Source: Myxococcales bacterium
Lineage (GTDB): Bacteria; Myxococcota_A; Polyangia; Polyangiales; GCA-016699535
Assembly: GCA_020633325.1 (NCBI GenBank)
Contig: JACKDX010000002.1
Span: 372,001-436,000 of the forward strand
DNA length: 64,000 nucleotides
Direction: 5' to 3'
This document shows positions 1 through 7,892 of this stretch, one piece after another (position 1 is the first letter of the stretch; each line of letters begins with the position of its first letter). The notes under the pieces are model-generated. The model saw nothing but the letters and a program-made list of their open reading frames with translations. It was not told where the DNA came from and made no database searches. The translations under genes were made by a program, and so were the position numbers.

Positions 1-1
1 G

Positions 2-1090
2 GCCTTGCTGATTGAAGAGCTTGCTGACGAAGCGCTGGGGCTCGGCCCATTGGAGCGCCTATTGGCCGACGACACGGTTTCGGAAATCATGGTGGTCGAT
101 AGCCAGACCATTTTTGTGGAACGACGGGGGAAAATAGAACGCGCCACACAGCATTTCACCGATGAAGAGGCGGTGCGGGCGGTGATCGAGCGCATTGTCA
201 CGCCGCTTGGCAGGCGCATTGATGAATCGAACCCGCTGGTAGATGCACGCCTTAAGGACGGATCGAGAGTCAATGCCATCATACGACCGTTAGCGTTAAA
301 GGGCGCGTCGATCACCATTCGAAAATTTTCACGGTCCTTGTTTTCGGTGGACCAACTTGTAGAGCTGGACACACTTTCGCTGCAGATGGCGCAATTTTTG
401 GTGCGCTCAGTGAAGGCCAAAAAAAATATTGTCATTTCGGGCGGGACCGGCAGTGGCAAAACGACGTTGCTCAACGTGCTTTCTTCGTCGATACCTGCAG
501 AGGAGCGCATCGTAACCATCGAGGATGCGGCGGAGTTACAACTGCCCCAAGTGCACGTGGTTCCCCTTGAGGCGCGCCCTCCAAACATGGAGGGCAAAGG
601 CGAGTTTGCGATACGGGATCTAGTCCGAAATGCGCTTCGTATGCGACCAGACAGAATTGTCGTGGGAGAGTGCCGAGGAGGAGAGGCATTAGACATGCTT
701 CAGGCGATGAATACGGGTCACGACGGCTCGCTCACGACTATTCATGCCAACAGTCCGCTTGAGGCCGTAAACCGCCTCGAAACGCTGGTTTTAATGTCGG
801 GCCTGGATTTGCCCATTCGCGCGATTCGAGAGCAAATCGCGCGCAGTATTCATTTGGTGGTGCAACAAGCTCGTTTGGCAGATGGCACGCGGCGCATCAC
901 GCGCATTTCGGAGGTGGTGGGGATCAGCCATGCAGGCGAGCTGAAGTTACACGATATCTTTGAGTTCGTTCGGACCGGAACGGGACCCAAAGGGCACGTA
1001 CTGGGAGAGTTCGTCACTACAGGATACTTGCCCACGTTTCTTGAGGAGTTCGGCGTGCTCGGGCTTGTGGAAGGTGCCGATTATTTATGA
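2..1090 (+). CDS. cpaF: CpaF/TadA-family secretion ATPase (5' truncated by window edge)
   Basis: This is a type II/IV secretion-family ATPase of the CpaF/TadA group, the cytoplasmic hexameric motor that powers assembly of Tad (Flp) pili or Tad-like machines. The Walker A motif GGTGSGKTT lies near residue 146 of the visible part. It is followed by an Asp box (IEDAAEL), a Walker B region (DRIVVGECRGGEALD) and the His box (TTIHANSP). The reading frame is open to the left edge, so the true start lies upstream; the TTG at position 5 is not a convincing start, and full-length CpaF proteins usually carry a longer N-terminal domain. The stop overlaps the start of tadB (ATGA), which points to translational coupling. 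A second CpaF paralogue lies 3.3 kb downstream. Family assignment is firm. Confidence 0.93.
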   Translation, partial: ALLIEELADEALGLGPLERLLADDTVSEIMVVDSQTIFVERRGKIERATQHFTDEEAVRAVIERIVTPLGRRIDESNPLVDARLKDGSRVNAIIRPLALKGASITIRKFSRSLFSVDQLVELDTLSLQMAQFLVRSVKAKKNIVISGGTGSGKTTLLNVLSSSIPAEERIVTIEDAAELQLPQVHVVPLEARPPNMEGKGEFAIRDLVRNALRMRPDRIVVGECRGGEALDMLQAMNTGHDGSLTTIHANSPLEAVNRLETLVLMSGLDLPIRAIREQIARSIHLVVQQARLADGTRRITRISEVVGISHAGELKLHDIFEFVRTGTGPKGHVLGEFVTTGYLPTFLEEFGVLGLVEGADYL

Positions 1091-1956
1091 CTTACACGGC
1101 TGTACTGATCCAAGCATTGGCGGTCACAGGTGGCTTAGGGATCATCGTGGCCATGTCGGTGGCCATTTACTGCCTGGCCGCAGATCCCACGAGCGCTCCT
1201 CGCTCGTGGTGGGCCAAGTATGTGGCTCGGCTTCAGCTGCTTTTTAAGTCGATGCATGACCCGCGGGATGCGCGACAAGTGGCAAGACTGCAGCTGGGCC
1301 TATGTCTCGGGATCACCCTTTATGCGCTTTATACGACGGACCTCTATCTGGGCGGCTTAGTTCTAGCAATTTTGTGGGTCCCCTGGCTCGTCTTGCAACA
1401 GCGCCATCACAAGCGACTCGAAGTCATCGAGGATCAGCTTGAGGGTTGGCTTCTGAGCCTGGCCAATGGTCTAAAAGCCGCGCCTTCCATCGGCGACGCC
1501 ATTGAGGCGAGCATCGGCATGGTACAGCTCCCCCTGCGCGCGGAGCTTGAGGTGTGTGTCAAGGAAATGAAACTAGGCACGCCCGTGGATCAGGCGGTGA
1601 TGAACTTGGCGCGGCGTGTCGATAGCAGCATGGTGACGACGGCGATTACCGCGATACTGATTGGGCGACAGACGGGTGGTGATCTTTCCGTGATTCTGGA
1701 GCGAACCGCGGCAACGCTTCGTGAAATGCGCCGTCTTGAGGGCGTAGTGCGTGCGAAAACCGCAGAAGGACGCAACCAGGCCTATGTGCTGGCGGCGATG
1801 CCGTTTGTGCTGTTGGGCATTATTCATAGTTTTGATGCCGCGTGGTTCAATCCCCTGCTCGATTCCATACTCGGCTACCTTGTGGTTGCAATTGCGCTTA
1901 CGGCCTGGCTGTCCGGCATCGTATGGGCGAGAAAAATCATGTCGGTGGATATCTGA
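1087..1956 (+). CDS. tadB: TadB-like inner-membrane platform protein
   Basis: This is a 289-residue integral membrane protein with a T2SSF-type domain, the platform on which the CpaF motor acts in Tad systems. An N-terminal membrane segment (about residues 8-28) is followed by a hydrophobic pair around residues 75-100. Then comes the cytoplasmic helical domain (GWLLSLANGLKAAPSIGDA region) and two C-terminal membrane segments from about residue 235. The start ATG overlaps the cpaF stop by four bases and the stop overlaps the next start by one base, so cpaF-tadB-tadC are almost certainly co-translated. Length and order match TadB of Tad clusters. The homologous proteins of the Myxococcus xanthus Kil predation system are another plausible relation, but sequence reading alone cannot decide this. 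Confidence 0.88.
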   Translation: MTYTAVLIQALAVTGGLGIIVAMSVAIYCLAADPTSAPRSWWAKYVARLQLLFKSMHDPRDARQVARLQLGLCLGITLYALYTTDLYLGGLVLAILWVPWLVLQQRHHKRLEVIEDQLEGWLLSLANGLKAAPSIGDAIEASIGMVQLPLRAELEVCVKEMKLGTPVDQAVMNLARRVDSSMVTTAITAILIGRQTGGDLSVILERTAATLREMRRLEGVVRAKTAEGRNQAYVLAAMPFVLLGIIHSFDAAWFNPLLDSILGYLVVAIALTAWLSGIVWARKIMSVDI

Positions 1957-2861
1957 TGCGCTGGGAACCTATACTGCTGCAAATTGTAAACTATCTTGGG
2001 ATGGTCGCCATAACGTTGATGGTGGGCATGCTTGTGTACCATCTGGTCAGTCGGCATCGTCACGAGGCCAAACGGCTGGGGCTTCGAGGCCTCAAACGCA
2101 AGATGGCATTAGCGCAACAAGGAACATTCGCGCTCGTCGAGCCCTTGATGCGGACCGTGGCGCGTCTGACGGCGTATCTTGCGTTGCCCCAGTTGCGAGA
2201 GCGCATCGACGTCCTGCTTCGGCACTCAGGTTTTTACCTAGGATTATCGGTCAATGAATATCTTGCTCTTGCGTTACTTGGGGCATCGGCTGCTGGGGGC
2301 GTGGGGCTTTTGTTGGTGCGAATTATCGGGTTGCCGATGGTGCTGGTGGTGTTCTTTGCTGGTCTGGGAGCTTTTCTGCCGTATGCGCGCGTGAGAAGCG
2401 AGATCCAGCGGCGGAGTAAGGAAATCAACCGCTCTTTGCCGAGTGCCATTGATCTCATGTCGCTCGCCATGGGCGCGGGTCTCGATTTTACAGGAGCAGT
2501 CCGCCAACTGATTGAACGTTTCTCGGGACGGACCGACGCGTTGCAAGAGGAATTTTATTGGATGCTACAGGAGATTCAGCTTGGATTTACCCGCCGGCAG
2601 GCGCTTGAAAATTTTGCGGATCGCGCACCGAGTCTCGCTGTGAGAGAATTTGTGTCGGCCGTCGTTCAATCGGAAGAACGCGGCACGCCATTGGTGGAGG
2701 TTCTTCAGATTCAGGCGACGACTGCGCGAAATCGCCGCAGCGTTCGTGCAGAGGAACTCGCAGCCCGTGCGGGAGTCATGATGATGGGCCCACTTGCGCT
2801 GATTTTTGTTTCTATTTTGTTACTGTTGATGGGCCCATTTGTCGTTGGGCAAAATTTTTAA
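1956..2861 (+). CDS. tadC: TadC-like inner-membrane platform protein
   Basis: This is the second T2SSF-domain platform protein of the Tad-like machine, about 301 residues. The frame is open further upstream (to 1842), but the ATG at 1956 overlaps the tadB stop (TGATG) and begins directly with the hydrophobic N-terminal segment, so I chose it. Membrane segments are visible near the N-terminus (LLQIVNYLGMVAITLMVGML), around residues 100-135, and at the extreme C-terminus (LIFVSILLLLMGPFVVG). The central helical domain with the LPSAIDLMSLAMGAGLDF stretch is typical of TadC. TadB and TadC are thought to pair in the inner membrane, above the CpaF ring. Confidence 0.86.
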   Translation: MRWEPILLQIVNYLGMVAITLMVGMLVYHLVSRHRHEAKRLGLRGLKRKMALAQQGTFALVEPLMRTVARLTAYLALPQLRERIDVLLRHSGFYLGLSVNEYLALALLGASAAGGVGLLLVRIIGLPMVLVVFFAGLGAFLPYARVRSEIQRRSKEINRSLPSAIDLMSLAMGAGLDFTGAVRQLIERFSGRTDALQEEFYWMLQEIQLGFTRRQALENFADRAPSLAVREFVSAVVQSEERGTPLVEVLQIQATTARNRRSVRAEELAARAGVMMMGPLALIFVSILLLLMGPFVVGQNF

Positions 2862-2876
2862 TCGGTACAGATCACG

Positions 2877-3722
2877 ATGCAAGCATTTGTCGAAATCATA
2901 CTCAAGGATGACAGCTCGGAGCTTGTGCCAATACGCAAGAGCAGGGTAACGGTGGGCTCATCGTCATCGGCCGACATTCCTATTCTGTGGGCGCAATCAC
3001 TGCAGCCGGAGCACTTCACGTTGGTGCCCGCTGAAGAAGGTTGCTGGGTCACCGCTCAGTCTGGCGCGGAGCTCCTGGCCAATGGCGTTCCCATCAAGCA
3101 CGGGGCAGTCCCGTGGGGCACGACGCTGCAAGTGCCAGGACTGCGGCTTCGGTTGCTTGATGAAACCCTCGTTCAGCCCGCAAGCCGGCACGGTGGCGCA
3201 TGGTTATGGCTTCTGCTTCTGCTAGCGGTTCCGCTCATCGTTTGGCTATTTCAAGACTCCCCTGGCGAGGAGATGAAAGCAGCCCCGCCCGTGGCCATAG
3301 ATGCCATATTCACTGCTGATGTCACCTGTGGCCAAGGGGGGCCTGCACGGTTTCGCGCAGAGCGGCAGATGACAGCAGCGGGGGCCAAAGAGGAGCGGTA
3401 TCCTTTTGATCCTGCCGACGGTGTCCAGGCCGTTGTGCTCTACAGACAGGCGAGCAAGTGCTACGAGGCCATCGGTGAGGCAAAGTTTAGCGAATACGCA
3501 CGCGTCCAAGCCCAACGGCTCGAAAGACGCATCCGCGTGGATCTGCAGATTCATCAGACGCGTCTCGAGCGCTCTCTAAAGGAGAAAGCGTACCCGCAGG
3601 CGTTGGGAGAGGCTCGGTTTCTCCGCCGATTGTTAGCCAATGACACGTCTCGGTATGGAGCATGGCTCGATCTCGTGGAGCGTCGCCTAAATGTGCTTGT
3701 CAAGGATGCTAAACCATCATGA
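2877..3722 (+). CDS. Membrane-anchored protein with degenerate FHA domain, Tad-like cluster
   Basis: This is a 281-residue protein with three parts. An N-terminal FHA-like beta-sandwich covers about residues 5-100, a transmembrane helix about 107-125 (WLWLLLLLAVPLIVWLF), and a C-terminal Cys- and helix-rich region is probably periplasmic. The FHA fold is suggested by VTVGSSSSADIPI, a PEHF in place of the SxxHA motif, and a final NGVPI. The normally invariant Arg of the GR motif is Ser here, so phosphothreonine binding is doubtful. The gene lies 15 bp after tadC and overlaps the next gene by four bases, so it belongs to the Tad-like operon. A role in assembling or gating the machine is inference. 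Confidence 0.7.
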   Translation: MQAFVEIILKDDSSELVPIRKSRVTVGSSSSADIPILWAQSLQPEHFTLVPAEEGCWVTAQSGAELLANGVPIKHGAVPWGTTLQVPGLRLRLLDETLVQPASRHGGAWLWLLLLLAVPLIVWLFQDSPGEEMKAAPPVAIDAIFTADVTCGQGGPARFRAERQMTAAGAKEERYPFDPADGVQAVVLYRQASKCYEAIGEAKFSEYARVQAQRLERRIRVDLQIHQTRLERSLKEKAYPQALGEARFLRRLLANDTSRYGAWLDLVERRLNVLVKDAKPS

Positions 3723-4357
3723 TCCACGGCGGACGAGCACGATTGTTAGGGTGCCTACTCGTCTTAGGCGCTTGCGCCTCAGCCCCGCCTAGGGGAAGAC
3801 CATCAGAGGGACACGACCCGCTTTCGCGTATCGATGCCCGCACGCTTTTTCAGACTGGGAAAAAGTTAGCAGACCAGGGTGATTACATTCGCGCGGAACA
3901 ATATTTTGCTGCAGCCATGGATAAGGGGTACCCCGCAAAGCAAGCGATCGCGGCGTTAATGGAAGTCTGTGTGAGTTCTTCTCGCATCCCTTCGGCTTTG
4001 CAATATGGCGAGCCCTATCTCGAGAGACATCCGAGAGCCTGGTCGCTCAGGCTGTTGGTCGGGTCACTCTACTATGCGCTCGATCGTTTTGATGATGCAG
4101 CGAAAGCACTTGAACGGGTACTCGTCGATGCGCCACAGGAGCCAGCAACCGCGCATTATTTGTTGGCGCTAACCTATCTGAATGTACAAGGCGCCACGCT
4201 GCAGATCAAGGAGCATGCCCGCCGGTATCTCGATCTTGAGCCTAATGGCGCGCATGCCGAGGAGGCTGTGGATCTGTTGCGCAGCGCTGTTGCTACGCCT
4301 TCGACGCCAGAGGCACCAGAAGAGTCGGTCTCCAATGACCCTACGATTCTCAGATAG
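3719..4357 (+). CDS. TPR-repeat lipoprotein (TadD-like position)
   Basis: This 212-residue protein has a short basic N-terminus and a lipobox ending LVLGAC (Cys near residue 19), so it is predicted to be a lipoprotein. The rest is alpha-helical with tetratricopeptide-like repeats, for example the DYIRAEQYFAAAMDKGYP and RFDDAAKALERVLVDAPQEP stretches. Tad clusters usually contain a TPR lipoprotein, TadD, needed for pilus or secretin assembly; position and architecture fit that role, but repeats alone do not prove orthology. The start overlaps the stop of the FHA protein (ATGA). The following gene, a second CpaF, begins 9 bp downstream. Confidence 0.75.
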   Translation: MIHGGRARLLGCLLVLGACASAPPRGRPSEGHDPLSRIDARTLFQTGKKLADQGDYIRAEQYFAAAMDKGYPAKQAIAALMEVCVSSSRIPSALQYGEPYLERHPRAWSLRLLVGSLYYALDRFDDAAKALERVLVDAPQEPATAHYLLALTYLNVQGATLQIKEHARRYLDLEPNGAHAEEAVDLLRSAVATPSTPEAPEESVSNDPTILR

Positions 4358-4366
4358 GAGCTTTTT

Positions 4367-5437
4367 GTGCTTTCACGAAAAATTTTTGAACAGACGTTGC
4401 GCCAACACCTTGCGCCCATCGAATCGTTTCTCAGCGATCCCACCGTAAGCGAAGTGCTCATCAACGGGCCTGATGCGATCTATATTGAGCGAGAGGGACG
4501 TTTGTTCCGAACAGACGCCCGATTTCCGTCCTCTCGGGCATTGATGGCGGCATTGCGCAATATAGGCCAATTTGTAGGGCGCAGTGTTGACGAGGACAAC
4601 CCCATCCTCGAAGCGCGACTGCCGGACGGATCGCGCGTACAGGCGGTTCTTCCGCCGATCGCTTCTGACGGGCCGAATGTGTCCATCCGGCGTTTCTACA
4701 CGGAGTCCATGACCATGGCGCGTTTGCTGGGCAGCGGCAGCATCAGCCAGGACGCGGCCGAGTTCTTGGATCTAGCAGTCAAGGTGAAACAGAATATTAT
4801 CGTTTCAGGGGGAACCGGGTCGGGGAAGACGTCGCTTTTGAATGTACTGACAGACTCTTTTTTTGATGACGAGCGTCTGGTGGTGATCGAGGACTCGCGA
4901 GAAGTTCAGATCAGAAAACCTCACGTGGTGCACTTGGAGGCACGACACGCAGACGCCGAGGGGCAGGGAAGCATATCCATTCGTGACCTCTTCCGGACAA
5001 CGCTGCGTATGCGACCCGATCGCATCATTATTGGAGAAGTGCGGGGCGGTGAGGCTCTGGATCTCATTCAAGCCATGACCTCGGGGCACAGCGGGTCGCT
5101 GGCGACCGTTCATGCAACGCATGTCAAAGACGCCCTTAGCAGGCTTGAGACGCTGGCACTCATGAGTGATGTAGAACTCCCCTTGCTCGCACTTCGTTTG
5201 CAGATTGCCTCGGCCGTAGATCTCATTGTCCAAACCGAGCGACTGCGGGACGGATCCCGACACATCAGTCAAATAGCCGAAGTGCACGATTACGATACTG
5301 GCAAAGGCTATCAGCTGGTGGTGATTTTTGAGCGCCACTATGGAGCAAAAGAAAAAAACGGACGCGTACCGTCGGAGCTAAAATTCACCGGAGTGCGCCC
5401 GCGTGTCGCCGATCTGGCAGCTAAGCACGGTTTCTGA
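4367..5437 (+). CDS. Second CpaF/TadA-family ATPase
   Basis: This is a complete 356-residue secretion ATPase, paralogous to the one at the window start. It has the N-terminal FLSDPTVSEVLINGP module, Walker A GGTGSGKTS near residue 149, the Asp box VIEDSREVQ, the Walker B region DRIIIGEVRGGEALDLIQA and the His box ATVHATH. The GTG start at 4367 is preceded by AGGAG at 4356-4360, which fixes the start. It differs from CpaF-1 by a short N-terminus and a divergent C-terminal tail (GVRPRVADLAAKHGF). Tad systems usually have one CpaF motor, so this may be a dedicated second motor (for example for retraction) or a regulator; that is inference. Confidence 0.92.
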   Translation: MLSRKIFEQTLRQHLAPIESFLSDPTVSEVLINGPDAIYIEREGRLFRTDARFPSSRALMAALRNIGQFVGRSVDEDNPILEARLPDGSRVQAVLPPIASDGPNVSIRRFYTESMTMARLLGSGSISQDAAEFLDLAVKVKQNIIVSGGTGSGKTSLLNVLTDSFFDDERLVVIEDSREVQIRKPHVVHLEARHADAEGQGSISIRDLFRTTLRMRPDRIIIGEVRGGEALDLIQAMTSGHSGSLATVHATHVKDALSRLETLALMSDVELPLLALRLQIASAVDLIVQTERLRDGSRHISQIAEVHDYDTGKGYQLVVIFERHYGAKEKNGRVPSELKFTGVRPRVADLAAKHGF

Positions 5438-5503
5438 GGGTAGCTCTGGGGACGCATTTTCGCGCGTTCCTGCAATATGTCGGCATCGCGTTCCTCCTTA
5501 TTG

Positions 5504-5509
5504 TATACT
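5504..5509 (+). promoter_or_regulatory. Possible -10 element for a leaderless transcript
   Basis: TATACT, preceded by TG in the run TTGTATACT, lies 7 bases before the ATG at 5516, so transcription would begin at or next to the start codon. There is no Shine-Dalgarno sequence before that ATG. No good -35 hexamer is visible about 17 bases upstream. This is a weak call based on a hexamer match and spacing. Confidence 0.25.
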
Positions 5510-5515
5510 GTTCTC

Positions 5516-6322
5516 ATGGCTGACTCGGAAGATAAGCGGAAGCTGCCGCCAGGGGTGGTGCCGAGTGCCTGGGCGCGTTTAAAGAAGCCCGCCAAACCCT
5601 TCGCTCCTGAGTCCAGTGAGCCTGAGGCGCAGGCGACCGTCATTGCAGGAAAAGAGGACCTTGGCGCATGGCGCGCTTCCCTTCGGCCGAGGATGGGAGG
5701 TCAAGGCGCCGAGACGTCGACATCGGGTACTGAAACGTTGAAGGGGCGAGAATCCGCGAGACCGAAGTCGGTGGAGGCTCCGTTCTCGAGGGACGTGAGT
5801 GCAACGGTAGCCATTCCTGATCTACACACCGAAGCCCGGCGTAAAAAGGCCGCGCGCGTCCCTCTTTTGCCTGCGCGGACGTGGGTGCTTCTGTGCGTGA
5901 CAGTGATCGTAGCCGCATATATTTTCTTGTGGGATGGCGCCCGGGAACCCGAGGATAACTCAGGGATTGTTTCGAGCAGCGCAGAGCCCAGTTCCGTGCC
6001 CGTGCCCTCTGGCAAGACGGGTCGCGCCTCCGCCCTCTCAGCTCCGCCTAAAGCAAAGCCTGCAGAGATAAGGGAGCCCCCAAGCCCGAAGATGCAGGTG
6101 GCCTCCGAAGTTACTGCACCTCAAGAGTCCGAAGCTATGGACCCCGATGTAATCGAAGCAAGAGCAGCAGGCTACTGGATCTCCGGAAAGTTTTTGCAAG
6201 CACTGCCCTTGTATAAACAACTCAGTCAACAGCACCCTGAGCATGCGGGCTTTAGCATCATGGTCGAGATCCTCCGTCGACAGCTTGTGGAAACATGCCA
6301 AGCCGGAGAGGACCCGTGCTAA
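5516..6322 (+). CDS. Single-pass membrane protein of unknown function
   Basis: I do not recognise this protein. From the ATG at 5516 it has about 268 residues. It opens with a low-complexity, proline- and charge-rich cytoplasmic part, followed by one transmembrane helix (VLLCVTVIVAAYIFLW, about residues 124-140). A Ser/Pro/Lys-rich linker leads to a C-terminal helical hairpin that resembles one TPR unit (AAGYWISGKFLQALPLYKQL). The frame is also open to an upstream ATG at 5477, giving 13 more residues; I prefer 5516 because the sequence there is more protein-like (MADSEDKRKLPPG). It is followed by a lipoprotein gene overlapping by 7 bases. A structural part of the Tad-like machine is plausible but unproven. 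Confidence 0.65.
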   Translation: MADSEDKRKLPPGVVPSAWARLKKPAKPFAPESSEPEAQATVIAGKEDLGAWRASLRPRMGGQGAETSTSGTETLKGRESARPKSVEAPFSRDVSATVAIPDLHTEARRKKAARVPLLPARTWVLLCVTVIVAAYIFLWDGAREPEDNSGIVSSSAEPSSVPVPSGKTGRASALSAPPKAKPAEIREPPSPKMQVASEVTAPQESEAMDPDVIEARAAGYWISGKFLQALPLYKQLSQQHPEHAGFSIMVEILRRQLVETCQAGEDPC

Positions 6323-6999
6323 GCCGAATCTTGTGGATACTCCCGCTGGGCGTCATGATGGCTGGTTGTCCAGAAAGCCGCGATCAGCTGGATGTTTATC
6401 CCTTGATATTCCACGCGCAAGAGCCCAACGGTGCCGCCGTCTCCGGGGTAGCGATTACGCTCAACACACGCCGTGCAGGCAGCACCGATGCAGAAGGGCG
6501 GTTGCGCGTGAGCATGCGGGGCAAAGAGGGCGCTTTGGTGAATGTGCAAGCGGAATGTCCTTTGGGATTCACACACCCACGGGACCTGCAACCCATCGTG
6601 CTGCGCAAAATACTGAAGTTCTCCCAGAAGCCTCACTCCCAAGCGGTGGAGATTGCGATTCCATGTAAACCATCGATGATGAAAACAGTGGTTATTGTGA
6701 GGGCGGATGGCCAGGCGAGCATGCCGGTGTTTATCGATGGACGTGAAGTCGCGCGCACCAACACCAGGGGCGTCGCGCATCTGGTTGTCAGAATGGCTCC
6801 GGGCACCGAGTTCCAAGTAAAAATCGGCACAGGCCACAAGCCCCGCCTGCGCCCTCAAGATCCGAGCCAAACGTTTGTGATCCCTGAAGTTGAAGGCGCG
6901 GTCGTATTTGATCAGGCATTTGTGATGGCTGAGCGGCATCGCCGTTCCAAGCGCAAATCACGAAGCAAGAGCTCAAGCGGCCCGATCCGTCTTAATTAG
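6316..6999 (+). CDS. Lipoprotein with carboxypeptidase-regulatory-like (Ig-like) domain
   Basis: The best start is GTG at 6316, preceded by GGAGAGGA at 6305-6312. It yields a signal peptide MLSRILWILPLGVMMAGC with the lipobox Cys at residue 18; an ATG at 6295 is in frame but would add an odd extension. About 227 residues. The mature part has a beta-sandwich of the carboxypeptidase-regulatory or transthyretin-like kind (NGAAVSGVAITLNTRRAG, then DAEGRLRV). A second similar module is visible (PVFIDGREVARTNTRGVAHL), and the protein ends in a Lys/Arg/Ser-rich tail. It overlaps the membrane protein gene by 7 bases and closes the Tad-like cluster. A surface or periplasmic structural role is likely; the exact role is unknown. 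Confidence 0.68.
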   Translation: MLSRILWILPLGVMMAGCPESRDQLDVYPLIFHAQEPNGAAVSGVAITLNTRRAGSTDAEGRLRVSMRGKEGALVNVQAECPLGFTHPRDLQPIVLRKILKFSQKPHSQAVEIAIPCKPSMMKTVVIVRADGQASMPVFIDGREVARTNTRGVAHLVVRMAPGTEFQVKIGTGHKPRLRPQDPSQTFVIPEVEGAVVFDQAFVMAERHRRSKRKSRSKSSSGPIRLN

Positions 7000-7172
7000 G
7001 CATGTGAGCGAGCGACGGAACAAGTCCTCGTAGCGGACGCTAACATTGCTCTGTTGGGGTAATTTTGACTGGACAAGCATCACCACCTAGGGGCAAGATG
7101 CCTTCCACTATTTGGCTCCCGAGACTTCAGCCCTGCCATGAGGTGGAGCACGCGACCTAATAAAGGAGTTCT
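7000..7172 (+). other. Upstream region of the nor operon
   Basis: This 173-base gap separates the Tad-like cluster from norC and must hold the nor promoter. It contains TTTTGACTGGACAAG around 7065-7080 and GCAAGATGCCTTCC around 7092-7105. The second resembles one half of an NsrR-type nitric oxide operator, but I see no second half-site. I cannot identify a convincing FNR/DNR box or a sigma-54 promoter. A ribosome site (AAAGGAG) lies at 7161-7167, just before the norC ATG. No small ORF stands out. Confidence 0.35.
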
Positions 7173-7892
7173 ATGCTTTCTAAGTCAGCCGCGCGCACAT
7201 TTTTCGTAGTGGGTACGGTGTTGTGTTCCGGCGTGTTTGTCTGGCTGACGATTGACAGCCTTGCGAAGGTGCCAGAGCTTACAAAGACCGTAAATCTGAC
7301 GCCAGCGGCGATCCGCGGAAAACATCTGTGGGAAGCGAAAAATTGTATGGGATGTCACACGCTGCTTGGAGAGGGTGCGTACTACGCCCCTGAGCTGACA
7401 ATGGTGTATTCAAGGCGTGGTCCAGAATTCATTCACGCCATGCTAACCGATCCGCAAGCCGTGTATCCCGGCCAACGACGGATGCAGCAATACGACTTGA
7501 CGGAGCAGGAGAAGAGCGACCTCATCGCATTCTTTAAGTGGATCGAAGGCGCTGATCTCAACGGCTTCCCGCCGGCGCCCACGATTAATCAGGTCAGGGG
7601 CGCGCCTCACTCGCAAGACTCAACACCTTTGGTGTTTAGGCAGGTCTGCAGTGCATGCCATGCCTGGGGGGGACAGGGTGGCAAGGTCGGCCCTGCGCTT
7701 GATGATGTTGGCAAACGCTTTGATGCTGCATACTTGCGTCGGTGGCTCAAAAATCCTCGTTCGATTCGGGCCAACACGACCATGCCTCAGCTACCGTTGA
7801 CTGAAGCGCAAATAACTGAATTGATTGCGTTTTTTAGCCCAACGCCAACCCCAGATACGGGCACAGCCCCTCGAGAAGGAGCCGCTCCATGA
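7173..7892 (+). CDS. norC: Nitric oxide reductase subunit C, extended diheme form
   Basis: This is the membrane-anchored cytochrome c subunit of nitric oxide reductase, which passes electrons to NorB. An N-terminal membrane anchor spans about residues 9-30. The classical NorC haem site NCMGCHTLLGEGAYYAPEL has CxxCH at residues 58-62. The usual NorC ends at about 150 residues, but this protein has 239 and carries a second haem-binding site, CSACH at residues 159-163, inside a further cytochrome c module (KVGPALDDVGKRF, then TTMPQLPLTEAQ with a candidate axial Met). The start ATG follows AAAGGAG. Its stop overlaps the norB start by four bases. The NorC identity is firm; the second domain is an unusual addition. 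Confidence 0.92.
   Translation: MLSKSAARTFFVVGTVLCSGVFVWLTIDSLAKVPELTKTVNLTPAAIRGKHLWEAKNCMGCHTLLGEGAYYAPELTMVYSRRGPEFIHAMLTDPQAVYPGQRRMQQYDLTEQEKSDLIAFFKWIEGADLNGFPPAPTINQVRGAPHSQDSTPLVFRQVCSACHAWGGQGGKVGPALDDVGKRFDAAYLRRWLKNPRSIRANTTMPQLPLTEAQITELIAFFSPTPTPDTGTAPREGAAP

Noticed and set aside
7065..7105. NO-responsive operator (NsrR or FNR/DNR type) upstream of norC
   Set aside because: Only a half-site-like AAGATGC and an imperfect TTGAC-N-ACAAG are present; neither has the required symmetric partner.
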